In this document: positions 1 through 6,984 of the stretch, piece after piece
Layout of the letters: the number at the start of each line of letters is the position of its first letter
Numbering within the stretch: position 1 is the first letter of the stretch
Source of the DNA: Phycisphaerales bacterium
GTDB lineage: Bacteria > Planctomycetota > Phycisphaerae > Phycisphaerales > UBA1924
Assembly (NCBI GenBank): GCA_016764015.1
Contig: JAESSR010000206.1
Span: 1-13,376, forward strand
Length of the DNA stretch: 13,376 nucleotides
Reading direction: 5' to 3'
Notes under the pieces: generated by a model
Told to the model about the DNA's origin: nothing
Databases searched by the model: none
The model's input: the letters and a program-made list of their open reading frames with translations, nothing else
Position numbers and translations under genes: made by a program

Positions 1-1
1 A

Positions 2-1696
2 GACCTCGCGCTCAAAGCCCAAGTTCAACGCTTGCTCGTAGATATGGGACGCCACGCGATCATTCCATTGGTTACCGCGCTGCCAGAACTCGATCAAACC
101 CGTCAAGAAGCAATCGCCGATGTGCTCGGATTGATCCCATACCGCACAAGCCTTCCAGCCTTGATCGATCTCTACCAATCAACAGACAATGATGCCGTCC
201 GCCAATCCTGTGGTCGTGCAATCTCGCGTCTCGGTGGCAACCCGACCAGCGATGTCGCAGATATGTACTCGCTGCTCGCCAACTCGTACTACGCCCAGCC
301 CGCAGAGCTCACCAGCTTCCCCAACGAGAACCACCAACTCGTCTGGAACTTCAATCCAGGTCTCGGGCTCGTGATGGTGCCGATCGAAACACCTGTCTTC
401 CACGAAGCGATGACCATGAGAATGGCTGAAAGATCGCTCGGGCTTGACCCCGCAGATCGTGAAACACTCGCACTGTGGATCGCATCGAACTACTCGCGTG
501 AACTCGATACACCAGATGGATACGACAACCCCGTCTACGCATCAGATCGCCGAGCCGCCGAATACTACGGCATCGCGGTCGGCCCAGATATCGACCAGCT
601 CGTACTCCGCCGCGGGCTCGATACACGCGATACCCCGTTGGTTCGTCTCGCAATCGATGCACTCGCCCAAACCGCAGGCTCGCGTTCGCTCTGGGGTCAG
701 CCGACCGATGGCCGGTTCCCATTGCTCGAATCACTCAACTATCAGAACCGCCGAGTACAGTTTGAAGCAGCCCTCGCATTGGGCGCCGCTCAACCGGCTG
801 ATACATTCAGCGGCGCAGAACGGGTTATCCCGCTGCTCGCCAGTGCTGTCAAGGACGCTTCATCGCTCCACGCGATCGTGCTCACCGGGCACAACAATCG
901 TGAAGGATACGACCAGTACCGTTCTTCACTCGAGAAACTCGGTTTCATCGTCCTTCCCCCAGCAGAGAACGGCCTGTCAGATATTGACACCGCAATCGCT
1001 GAAACGCCAACCATTGATCTGATCGTCACCTCATTGGGATACGACGATTCACTGCTCGCGATCGAATCGGCCCGTACCGATAACAAACTCGCCGTCACGC
1101 CAGTGCTCGCACTGATGGGCCCAGACGATGTCATCCCGATGACACGCCAGTACAACCGAGACCAAACAGTTTCAGTCCGGCGCGGTGCCATCTCGAACAG
1201 TGCCTTCGATGAATCAGTTTCAACCCTGCTCGAAGTCGCTTCCGGCGGCCCGATCAGCGCCGATGAAGCTGAGAACTACGCGTTCCGATCAATCGAAGTT
1301 CTCCGCAATCTCGCAATCTCGAACAACCAAGTGCTCAATGTCTCAGACGCAGCCTCGATCCTAATCGATGTACTCGCACAGGTAGATGGGCTGACTCTGC
1401 TCGACATTGCAGAGATCATCTCCTATATGCCTCAAGAAAAGGCACAGCAAGCGATCATGAATCAAGCACTCTCAGCATCCGGCGATATTCGCCTTGAGCT
1501 CTTGGTCATTGTTTCAGAGTCCGGTAAGCGGTTCGGGAATCAACTCGATAACCGCCAGATCCGTCGCCTGATAGAACTCGCTCAAGATGAAAATGATGAT
1601 CTCGCAACCACCGCGGTTGCAACCATGGGTGCTCTTGAGGTTTCCAATACCAGCATTGTGCCATTGATCCTTTCCGAAGAATCAGTCAATAACTAA
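2..1696 (+). CDS. HEAT-repeat protein with embedded degenerate receiver-like domain (5' truncated)
   Basis: The frame is open from the window edge, so the N-terminus is missing; a TTG at 32 is only an internal leucine codon in my reading. About 565 residues remain. Paired amphipathic helices of HEAT type are visible at about nt 50-240, 740-800 and 1270-1670 (for example RRVQFEAALALGAA at about 747-790). Between them, nt about 866-1240 reads like a CheY fold: a hydrophobic strand (HAIVLTG), a helix ending in EKLGF, a strand (IVLPPA), then TIDLIVTSL where the phosphoacceptor Asp would sit, and a TPVLALMGPDD strand. The acidic pocket, the phosphoacceptor Asp and the conserved Lys are not recognisable, so it is probably a pseudo-receiver used for protein contacts. 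HEAT proteins are scaffolds; the partner is unknown. The gene is followed by its own terminator, so it is not co-transcribed with the pilin genes. Presence of the CDS is certain; the receiver assignment is inference. Confidence 0.85.
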   Translation, partial: DLALKAQVQRLLVDMGRHAIIPLVTALPELDQTRQEAIADVLGLIPYRTSLPALIDLYQSTDNDAVRQSCGRAISRLGGNPTSDVADMYSLLANSYYAQPAELTSFPNENHQLVWNFNPGLGLVMVPIETPVFHEAMTMRMAERSLGLDPADRETLALWIASNYSRELDTPDGYDNPVYASDRRAAEYYGIAVGPDIDQLVLRRGLDTRDTPLVRLAIDALAQTAGSRSLWGQPTDGRFPLLESLNYQNRRVQFEAALALGAAQPADTFSGAERVIPLLASAVKDASSLHAIVLTGHNNREGYDQYRSSLEKLGFIVLPPAENGLSDIDTAIAETPTIDLIVTSLGYDDSLLAIESARTDNKLAVTPVLALMGPDDVIPMTRQYNRDQTVSVRRGAISNSAFDESVSTLLEVASGGPISADEAENYAFRSIEVLRNLAISNNQVLNVSDAASILIDVLAQVDGLTLLDIAEIISYMPQEKAQQAIMNQALSASGDIRLELLVIVSESGKRFGNQLDNRQIRRLIELAQDENDDLATTAVATMGALEVSNTSIVPLILSEESVNN

Positions 1697-1746
1697 GCCA
1701 GTCTATCGTCAGATAACCAACTCTTCGTCAATACAACTCTCATTCC

Positions 1747-1772
1747 AAACGAGCCTCAGGGTTCGTTTTTTT
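1747..1772 (+). terminator. Intrinsic terminator after the HEAT-repeat gene
   Basis: A 9-bp stem (1747-1755 with 1760-1768, one G·U pair) with a TCAG loop merges into a run of seven T residues (1766-1772). It lies 50 nt after the stop codon. This is the most canonical intrinsic terminator in the window. Confidence 0.85.
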
Positions 1773-2101
1773 ATATTCGCAACCTGCTCCATTGAGGGTG
1801 TGCTGCGTCCGAAATACACCGGAATACCTAAGGATTGCCCGCATAATCGGCAATGGTGGGGCAGGTGGTCATGGTGCGGGTGCTTTGGATGAACCAATGT
1901 GACCATGACTGATCTGCTTTCTCTGGCATGACGATGATCTGTTTGTCATGCTTGGACTTGCCAGGTGCGGTGTGTAGCCGCGAGTGGGAAGTACCAGTTC
2001 AATGAGCTGCGGAGGAGCAGCCCATTGACGGGATCCATTGGCAAAGTGCCGTACCCGGCAAAGGCGTGTCACTCATGAGTCGTATTCAAGGAGAAAAACA
2101 A
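1773..2101 (+). promoter_or_regulatory. Long hairpin-rich leader region upstream of the first pilin gene
   Basis: No convincing gene occupies this stretch. It is dense in inverted repeats: 1834-1839/1849-1854 (6 bp); 1866-1871/1900-1905 (6 bp) enclosing 1885-1888/1894-1897; 1926-1932/1945-1951 (7 bp, 12-nt loop); 1999-2004/2023-2028 stacked on 2006-2010/2017-2021 with a GGAGGA loop; and 2047-2051/2056-2060 with a TACC loop. A perfect palindrome ACTCATGAGT lies at 2071-2080. The gene's own SD follows at 2088-2093. I compared it by eye with the c-di-GMP (GEMM), cobalamin and TPP riboswitch cores and saw no match. A structured 5' UTR is plausible, but promoter and transcript start are not identifiable by eye. 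Confidence 0.45.
2088..2093 (+). promoter_or_regulatory. Shine-Dalgarno that fixes the first pilin start
   Basis: AAGGAG ends 8 nt before the ATG at 2102. The longer in-frame GTG at 2066 has no SD and would place extra residues before the short pilin leader peptide. Confidence 0.8.
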
Positions 2102-2563
2102 ATGCATGCAATGCGAAAAACAATGGCTAAGGGCTTCACCCTTGTCGAAATCCTGATCGTGGTCGTGATTCTCGGTATTCTTGCCGCGATCGTCGTACCT
2201 CAGTTCACCAATGCAGCCAACGAGGCTCGCACAGGTAATGTCCGAACACAGACATCTACACTCGAAAATCAGATCGAGCTCTTCGCAGCTCAGAACAACG
2301 GTTCATATCCAACCGTTTCTCAGCTCCAAGCAGACCCGTCAGACAGTAGTACAGACGGCTGGGGCCCACTCATTGATGGCAACTACATCAAGGAAGCTCC
2401 ACGCAACCCGTTCTCACCTGCTGCGAACGCATTCACCATTACCACCAGTACAGCACTAAGCTCATCAGCAGCAAACACTGAAGCTGCTGCTGGCGACGGC
2501 ACCCAGGGTTGGTACTACAACCCAACACTCGGGTTCATCCGTGCAAGCGGTGCTGAGTACTAA
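2102..2563 (+). CDS. Type II secretion GspG-like major pseudopilin / type IV pilin-like protein (pilin 1)
   Basis: Encodes 153 residues. Residues 1-11 are a short basic leader ending in Gly11; the mature protein starts F12-T-L-V-E16, the class III signal recognised by prepilin peptidase (cleavage and N-methylation), with Glu at +5. Residues 12-34 form the hydrophobic helix that anchors the subunit in the inner membrane before assembly and packs the fibre core. The globular part has the GspG-like stretch WGPLIDGNYIKEAPRNPF (87-104) and ends in GWYYNPTLGFIRA (136-148). The Ser/Ala/Thr-rich segment 113-132 looks like a flexible loop. It is the first gene of the secretion cluster, behind a long structured leader and a good SD, consistent with a highly expressed major subunit. 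Whether the machine is a T2SS or a T4P-like fibre cannot be settled from this gene alone. Confidence 0.9.
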   Translation: MHAMRKTMAKGFTLVEILIVVVILGILAAIVVPQFTNAANEARTGNVRTQTSTLENQIELFAAQNNGSYPTVSQLQADPSDSSTDGWGPLIDGNYIKEAPRNPFSPAANAFTITTSTALSSSAANTEAAAGDGTQGWYYNPTLGFIRASGAEY

Positions 2564-2588
2564 ACCAAACGGTTTAAACGATTTACTT

Positions 2589-2618
2589 TGTGGTGAGCAT
2601 CGAAAGGTGCTCACCACA
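2589..2618 (+). terminator. Strong GAAA-capped hairpin between the two pilin genes (attenuator/terminator or mRNA-stabilising element)
   Basis: A 13-bp stem (2589-2601 with 2606-2618, only one T·G pair) is capped by a GAAA tetraloop (2602-2605) and followed by TCTTTG, a weak T-tract. It sits 25 nt after the pilin 1 stop and about 56 nt before pilin 2. The poor T-tract suggests partial termination or 3'-end protection of a pilin 1 transcript rather than complete termination. Structure is seen directly; function is inferred. Confidence 0.65.
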
Positions 2619-2674
2619 TCTTTGCGGGTATTCCCCCAAGTTCAAGTTCTCAGTTTGCACGAGGGTTGATAGTC

Positions 2675-3106
2675 ATGAAACAGATCAAACGCGGATTTAC
2701 ACTCGTTGAAATTCTTATCGTCGTCGTCATTCTCGGCATCCTCGCCGCCATCGTTGTCCCCCAGTTCGCAACCGCGGTCAACGATGCCAGCGTAGCGACG
2801 ACCATGAATGAACTGCAAAAGATTCGCCGGGCCTCAGAATATTTCCAGGTGAAAAATGAGAACATCATGCCAACGATCCTCGCCGGCGACGGCACCTGGG
2901 GCGAACTCGTCGCAGGCTCAGGTGATTATCTCAAAAGCCCACCGACCAACGCATATATCGGTGGAGCAAATGACCAGGTGATCGTCTTGGGGAATGCTGC
3001 CGACGGTGCATACCAAACGACCCACGCATGGATATACGATGCCGCGACCGGTGAAATCTGGGCCGGTGGCTTCGACTCCAACGATGATCCACTTCCAAGG
3101 CCTTAA
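2675..3106 (+). CDS. GspG-like pseudopilin / type IV pilin-like protein (pilin 2)
   Basis: Encodes 143 residues from ATG 2675, chosen because GAGGG (2661-2665) lies 9 nt upstream and the leader is then MKQIKRG; an in-frame TTG at 2666 is less likely. Prepilin peptidase would cut G7|F8 with Glu12 at +5. Residues 8-31 (to PQF) are identical in protein sequence to the corresponding helix of pilin 1, although the DNA differs at many third positions. The globular domain differs: helix 36-62, a WGELVAGSGDYLKSPPTNAY segment (75-94), and a C-terminal AWIYDAATGEIWAG (118-131) that resembles the end of pilin 1. The length suits a GspG-type subunit. The gene may be a second structural subunit, or an alternative major subunit expressed at a different level because of the hairpin between the genes. 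Confidence 0.88.
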   Translation: MKQIKRGFTLVEILIVVVILGILAAIVVPQFATAVNDASVATTMNELQKIRRASEYFQVKNENIMPTILAGDGTWGELVAGSGDYLKSPPTNAYIGGANDQVIVLGNAADGAYQTTHAWIYDAATGEIWAGGFDSNDDPLPRP

Positions 3107-3156
3107 CAATGTGTAAGCAGCTCGGGATGGTGAACAGGGGCAAGAAGGAACAAGCG

Positions 3157-3714
3157 ATGAGCAACAAAAAACTCCGCAAAATCTGCTCAAAGTGTACACA
3201 CGCGTACACACTCGTTGAGGTGCTCGTCACGGTGACCATCATCGGGATTGCCGGTGCGATGGTTGCTCCGTCGATGGGCCAAGCCGGCGTGCTCAAGATC
3301 CAATCCGCGGTCCGCATGGTCGTTTCTGATATCACCTTCGCTCAAATGGACGCACTCGGGTATCAAGAGCAACGCGCGATCGTCTTTGATATTGATTCCA
3401 ACAGCTATACGCTCATCCAAGTCAACGGCAACTCAATTGATGTGGATGCCGACGCGTTGTATGACCAAAAAGGTCCGCAGCAACGATACAGGATCAATCT
3501 CGATGACCCAAAGTACGGCGGTACCGTGATCGAATCCGCAAGCTTTGATGGCAACGCTACGCTCATCTTCGATGAGATGGGCGGGCCGGTATCATCGCCT
3601 GGCACAAGCACCCTCAGCGATGGCGGCACGATTATCCTTGCCGGGCCTCTGAGTCGATGGCGAATCAATATCGCCGCCTTCACCGGGCGCGTCACCGTCA
3701 CCCGCTTGGACTGA
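3157..3714 (+). CDS. GspH/FimT-like minor pseudopilin
   Basis: Encodes 185 residues from ATG 3157, preceded by an AAGGA-type SD about 8 nt away; the in-frame ATG at 3109 would give an oversized leader. The prepilin site is A16|Y17-T-L-V-E21, with Ala instead of the usual Gly at -1, and the leader contains a Cys10-x-x-Cys13 pair. Residues 17-38 are the hydrophobic helix. The remainder is a beta-rich domain (AIVFDIDSNSYTLIQV, 74-89) that ends with GGTIILAGPLSRWRINIAAF (156-175) and a GRVTV strand, the layout of the GspH/FimT family. In T2SS such proteins form or prime the pseudopilus tip. It starts 50 nt after pilin 2, so the two are probably co-transcribed. Family assignment is good; exact position in the fibre is not determined. 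Confidence 0.82.
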   Translation: MSNKKLRKICSKCTHAYTLVEVLVTVTIIGIAGAMVAPSMGQAGVLKIQSAVRMVVSDITFAQMDALGYQEQRAIVFDIDSNSYTLIQVNGNSIDVDADALYDQKGPQQRYRINLDDPKYGGTVIESASFDGNATLIFDEMGGPVSSPGTSTLSDGGTIILAGPLSRWRINIAAFTGRVTVTRLD

Positions 3715-3826
3715 ACCGGTTGGACTGATCTGATTATCCGATCTCTATGCCTACTCATATATTGCCAGCCTTGATTGCGGGCAAGTTGCTTTGTGTCCCG
3801 CCCGATGAACACCCAAAGGCGGCCAT

Positions 3827-4213
3827 ATGAACAACAAGCATTCCATCGATCCATCCCATCAATCGAAATCTAAACACACACACAGCTTTGCCAAGCACAC
3901 ACGGAATCTCTCGGTTGTCCTCTGCCTAGGAATGCTCGCAGGTGTACTGATCTGGTCCAAGCTCCGCCTTGTCACAGACATCCCCCGCAGTGCCTACGCC
4001 GATCCGAGGGAAACGATGGTGCCCGATGACCAATCAGTCCAATCTGATCTGGCTGACCAATCAGATCAGATAGTGACCGGTGCCCTTGAGCAATTACAAT
4101 CTCAACAAGATGACCAAGATCAAGATGAGATAAACGAGTCAATACCCGAGATTGAAACCCTATTGCCTGAAGAATCCGAAGGGACCCAGCACCATTCACA
4201 ATCACCAGAATAG
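3827..4213 (+). CDS. Small single-span membrane protein with acidic disordered tail (unknown function)
   Basis: I do not recognise this 128-residue protein. Residues 1-26 are polar and basic (His/Lys/Ser-rich, probably cytoplasmic), 28-44 form one hydrophobic span (LSVVLCLGMLAGVLIW), and 45-128 are hydrophilic, Gln/Asp/Glu-rich and low in complexity, likely periplasmic and disordered. A gapped purine-rich AAGGCGG (3816-3822) precedes the ATG. It sits between pseudopilin and secretin genes, where T2SS and T4P clusters often carry bitopic inner-membrane linkers (GspC, PilN/PilO, PilP). Topology and position fit a linker of that kind, but no homology region or PDZ domain is visible and it is short. 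An 11-nt direct repeat (TGACCAATCAG) inside the tail suggests local duplication. Confidence 0.62.
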   Translation: MNNKHSIDPSHQSKSKHTHSFAKHTRNLSVVLCLGMLAGVLIWSKLRLVTDIPRSAYADPRETMVPDDQSVQSDLADQSDQIVTGALEQLQSQQDDQDQDEINESIPEIETLLPEESEGTQHHSQSPE

Positions 4214-4226
4214 TTGAGCAGATCGT

Positions 4227-4256
4227 GTTATAGGCCCTCCAAGGTTGATCTATAAC
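4227..4256 (+). repeat. Inverted repeat in the spacer before the secretin gene
   Basis: A perfect 7-bp inverted repeat (4227-4233 with 4250-4256) with a 16-nt loop starts 14 nt after the stop of the small membrane protein. No T-tract follows. I see no other clear element in the 179-nt spacer apart from the SD GAGGA (4380-4384) of the secretin gene. Confidence 0.35.
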
Positions 4257-4392
4257 GCCACATGATTGCCGAAAGCACAAACTCTACGCAAAGTGACATG
4301 CTCAATCCGCCGATTCAATTGCAGCAATATACCCGGACGACGGGATTAAACAAGTACTGGCAAAAAAACGCACCACGCCGAGGACACACCAG

Positions 4393-6948
4393 ATGAACAA
4401 TCAAGACACCAATCGTACCTTCACAGCGAATCTCCTTCGTCTGAGCCTCCGTAACGGGATTATGCCCGCATTGGCACTGTCAATGATCGCGGGAGCTGCA
4501 AACGCTCAGGACTCAGGTGGGTTCGGTCTCCTCGCAGCTCTCAAAAGCCAAGCCAAGGCAGCCACCCAAGAGCAGGCTCCCGAAGACGAGTTCGGAGGGG
4601 AGTACGAAGATGCGTACAGCGATGGACTCGGTGAAGGACAACAAACCACAAATGAGGAAGACCTCGCAAGCCTTGCTGGTTCTGTTGATGTCTCTGAGTA
4701 TGACCTTGTCGATCTTCATGTGAACAACGAAGACCTTGGCAACATCCTTCAGCTTCTTTCGATCCAGTCCTCACGAAACATCATCAGCTCGAACAATGTC
4801 CAAGCATCGGTCACCGCTGACCTCTACGGCGTCACCTTCTACGAAGCGCTCGATTCCATCCTTCATGTAAACGGATATGGCTACATCGAAAAAGGCAACT
4901 TCATCTATGTCTACACGGCTGAAGAACTCGCTGAGTTCGAAGCCCTCTCCCGTAAGGCAATCACACGAGTGATCACACTCGACTACCTCAACGCAACCGA
5001 CGCCGGCGAGTTCGCAAAGATGCTCCTCTCTGAAACAGGTTCGATTACTACAAACGCACAAACCAAAGCGTTCACCATCACCGCTGGCGTCCCCGCAGGT
5101 GCAGATAACTACGCAAACACGGCAACCCTCGTTGTCCATGACTTTGAAGAGAACATCGACGAAATCTTGTCACTCATCGCAGAACTCGACACAAAGCCAG
5201 TACAGATCCTCGTCGAAGCCACTATCCTGCAGACCACGCTCAATGAAGCAAACGCATTCGGTATGGACTTCGCACTGATCCAGAATCTCGACTTCACAGA
5301 CTTCGTAGGCACCGGCGGTCCACTCAGCGTCGTCGATGGTCTCATCTCAGGCGCTGGCGAAACAATTGACGGCACAAAGGTCAATGCCCCCAACGGGCAT
5401 GGCTCAGGCGTAAGCTCAACAGTCGGCAACACATCAGGGCGAGCATCTCTCAAAGCAGGATTCGTCAATGGCGATGTTGGCGTGTTCCTCCGAGTGCTCG
5501 ACGAAGTCACCGATGTGACAGTCGTTTCAAATCCAAAGCTCCTCACGCTTAACCGCCAACCAGCACGCGTGCTCGTTGGGACACGCGTGGGCTATCTCAA
5601 CAGCACAACAACCAATACATCAACCACACAATCAGTTGAGTTCCTCAATGTTGGCACGCAACTCGCCGTACGCCCGTTCGTTTCGAAAAACGGATTGATC
5701 CGTCTCGAACTGCGTCCGCAGGTATCAAGCTTCACGCTTCGCCAGGTCTCAGACGGTGCCGGCAACAATGTGACAATCCCTGACGAAGAAACCACCGAAA
5801 TGAACACCAATGTCATGGTCCGTGATGGTCAGACAGTCGTGCTCGGCGGCCTCTTCACCGAAACCACCAGCGCTACCCGCCGTCAGGTGCCAGTCCTCGG
5901 CGATATCCCACTCGTCGGCAGTGCATTCAAAGGCAACGACGACGAAACCCGTCGCTCAGAAATCATCTTCCTCATCACGCCATCAATCGTAAACGATACG
6001 GTCCTTGAAGAAGCCGGCGACATGGGCAACCAGTACATCGAGCACGCACGCTACGGTGCTCGCAAGGGTCTGCTCCCATGGTCACGCGAACGCCGCGTTG
6101 GTCAGTTCCTCATCGAGGCACGCCAGTTTGCCGACGAAGGCAAGGGAAATGAAGCACTCGACAAGGTCGATCGCGCACTTCGCCTGATGCCGATGTCACC
6201 CGATGCCCGTTCGTTGCGTTCAGAGCTGACTTCACAGTTCCGCACCATGCCAAGCCGATCACTCATGGAAGGCATGATACATAACGAACTCCACTTCGGT
6301 GGCACTTCAACAGCCGTAGTGAGTCCGAACACGGTCAATCCATTCTTCACCGATTCACCTGTAGGCTCCGATGTTGCATCACACGACGAGCCCGTCGAAG
6401 AGATGAAGTTCGATCCAAGCTCGGATGAGGATTTCGTTCCTGATGAATCGTTCGATGATTCAATCACAGAAGTAGAAACCGATACCGTCTCCGACGCATC
6501 ATTCGATCTTGATCCTACCGTGAGCGATGAATTCTTCACCGAACGCGTCGATTCACTAGAGTTTGTGCAAGCCGAGACATACTCCCAAGTCGCACTCGAT
6601 GCACCAATGGGCGAGTCAACGACAAATGCCATTCCAGATTCAATCGCACAGACTACAACCGTTCCAGAGTTCGATCAGATGAAGTCAATCGTCACCGGCG
6701 AGCAAACAGCGGTTGATTTCACACCGATGACTGAGAACATGTCTCCTACAGAAGAAATGGATTCATCTGAATCAACTTTCACGGTTGCAGCAGAGAAGTT
6801 TGATGGCCAGCTCATCATCCCACTGCCAGGCGGCGGCGCATTGCATCTCGATTGGCCATTGGGCTTCGATTTCGTTGCTTCAAGCACCGAGAGTGAGTCA
6901 GATGATCCAGAAGCAGTCTTCACCGAAGTGCCAGTTGATTCCGAGTAA
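4393..6948 (+). CDS. Secretin (GspD/PilQ family) with TPR-like and acidic C-terminal extension
   Basis: Outer-membrane pore subunit of the secretion or pilus machine, 851 residues. ATG 4393 has GAGGA 8 nt upstream. Residues 1-38 are a Sec signal peptide (likely cut after ANA38). An acidic linker (60-95) precedes an N0/STN-like domain (about 103-175) and one secretin N-domain (about 190-268). The C-domain spans about 365-533, with the signature VPVLGDIPLVGSAF (499-512) and closing strand EIIFLITPSIV (523-533). Classical GspD has N0-N3; here only two N-type modules are recognisable, so the periplasmic part is short. After the barrel comes a TPR-like helical hairpin (about 567-615), a very acidic Ser/Thr-rich region (about 655-800) and a final hydrophobic segment QLIIPLPGGGALHLDWPLGF (806-825). 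This tail sits where pilotin-binding S-domains occur in GspD, but is much longer. The secretin identity is certain; tail function is inference. Confidence 0.95.
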   Translation: MNNQDTNRTFTANLLRLSLRNGIMPALALSMIAGAANAQDSGGFGLLAALKSQAKAATQEQAPEDEFGGEYEDAYSDGLGEGQQTTNEEDLASLAGSVDVSEYDLVDLHVNNEDLGNILQLLSIQSSRNIISSNNVQASVTADLYGVTFYEALDSILHVNGYGYIEKGNFIYVYTAEELAEFEALSRKAITRVITLDYLNATDAGEFAKMLLSETGSITTNAQTKAFTITAGVPAGADNYANTATLVVHDFEENIDEILSLIAELDTKPVQILVEATILQTTLNEANAFGMDFALIQNLDFTDFVGTGGPLSVVDGLISGAGETIDGTKVNAPNGHGSGVSSTVGNTSGRASLKAGFVNGDVGVFLRVLDEVTDVTVVSNPKLLTLNRQPARVLVGTRVGYLNSTTTNTSTTQSVEFLNVGTQLAVRPFVSKNGLIRLELRPQVSSFTLRQVSDGAGNNVTIPDEETTEMNTNVMVRDGQTVVLGGLFTETTSATRRQVPVLGDIPLVGSAFKGNDDETRRSEIIFLITPSIVNDTVLEEAGDMGNQYIEHARYGARKGLLPWSRERRVGQFLIEARQFADEGKGNEALDKVDRALRLMPMSPDARSLRSELTSQFRTMPSRSLMEGMIHNELHFGGTSTAVVSPNTVNPFFTDSPVGSDVASHDEPVEEMKFDPSSDEDFVPDESFDDSITEVETDTVSDASFDLDPTVSDEFFTERVDSLEFVQAETYSQVALDAPMGESTTNAIPDSIAQTTTVPEFDQMKSIVTGEQTAVDFTPMTENMSPTEEMDSSESTFTVAAEKFDGQLIIPLPGGGALHLDWPLGFDFVASSTESESDDPEAVFTEVPVDSE

Positions 6949-6951
6949 TCC

Positions 6952-6971
6952 TCGATGCTGAGCAGCATCGA
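6952..6971 (+). repeat. Short perfect hairpin just after the secretin stop
   Basis: An 8-bp perfect inverted repeat (6952-6959 with 6964-6971) with a GAGC loop begins 4 nt after the stop codon. No T-run follows. It may be an mRNA 3'-end stabiliser or act together with the larger hairpin just downstream. Confidence 0.5.
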
Positions 6972-6984
6972 TTCTGACCAGTCC

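Noticed and set aside
1709..1906. A 65-codon minus-strand ORF with a His-rich start and one CxxC in the gap after the HEAT gene
   Set aside because: It runs through the terminator stem and T-tract, has no SD, and only one CxxC; it is more likely chance.
1905..1931. Eight-codon upstream reading frame in the pilin leader
   Set aside because: No SD precedes it and its length is within chance; no regulatory codons (runs of one amino acid) are seen.
1961..2070. Possible cobalamin or c-di-GMP riboswitch
   Set aside because: Isolated GGCAAAG and GCCGCGAGTG stretches recall those motifs, but the conserved cores and their order are absent.
4043..4065. Stem with a bulge inside the small membrane protein gene
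   Set aside because: It results from a short direct and inverted repeat within the low-complexity tail coding sequence; no sign of a separate function.
5109..5546. Long minus-strand open frame inside the secretin gene (and similar ones at 6102-6632 and 11619-12080)
   Set aside because: Antisense shadows of genes with strong family matches; their translations are Ser/Thr- or Cys-rich, lack domains and have no SD.
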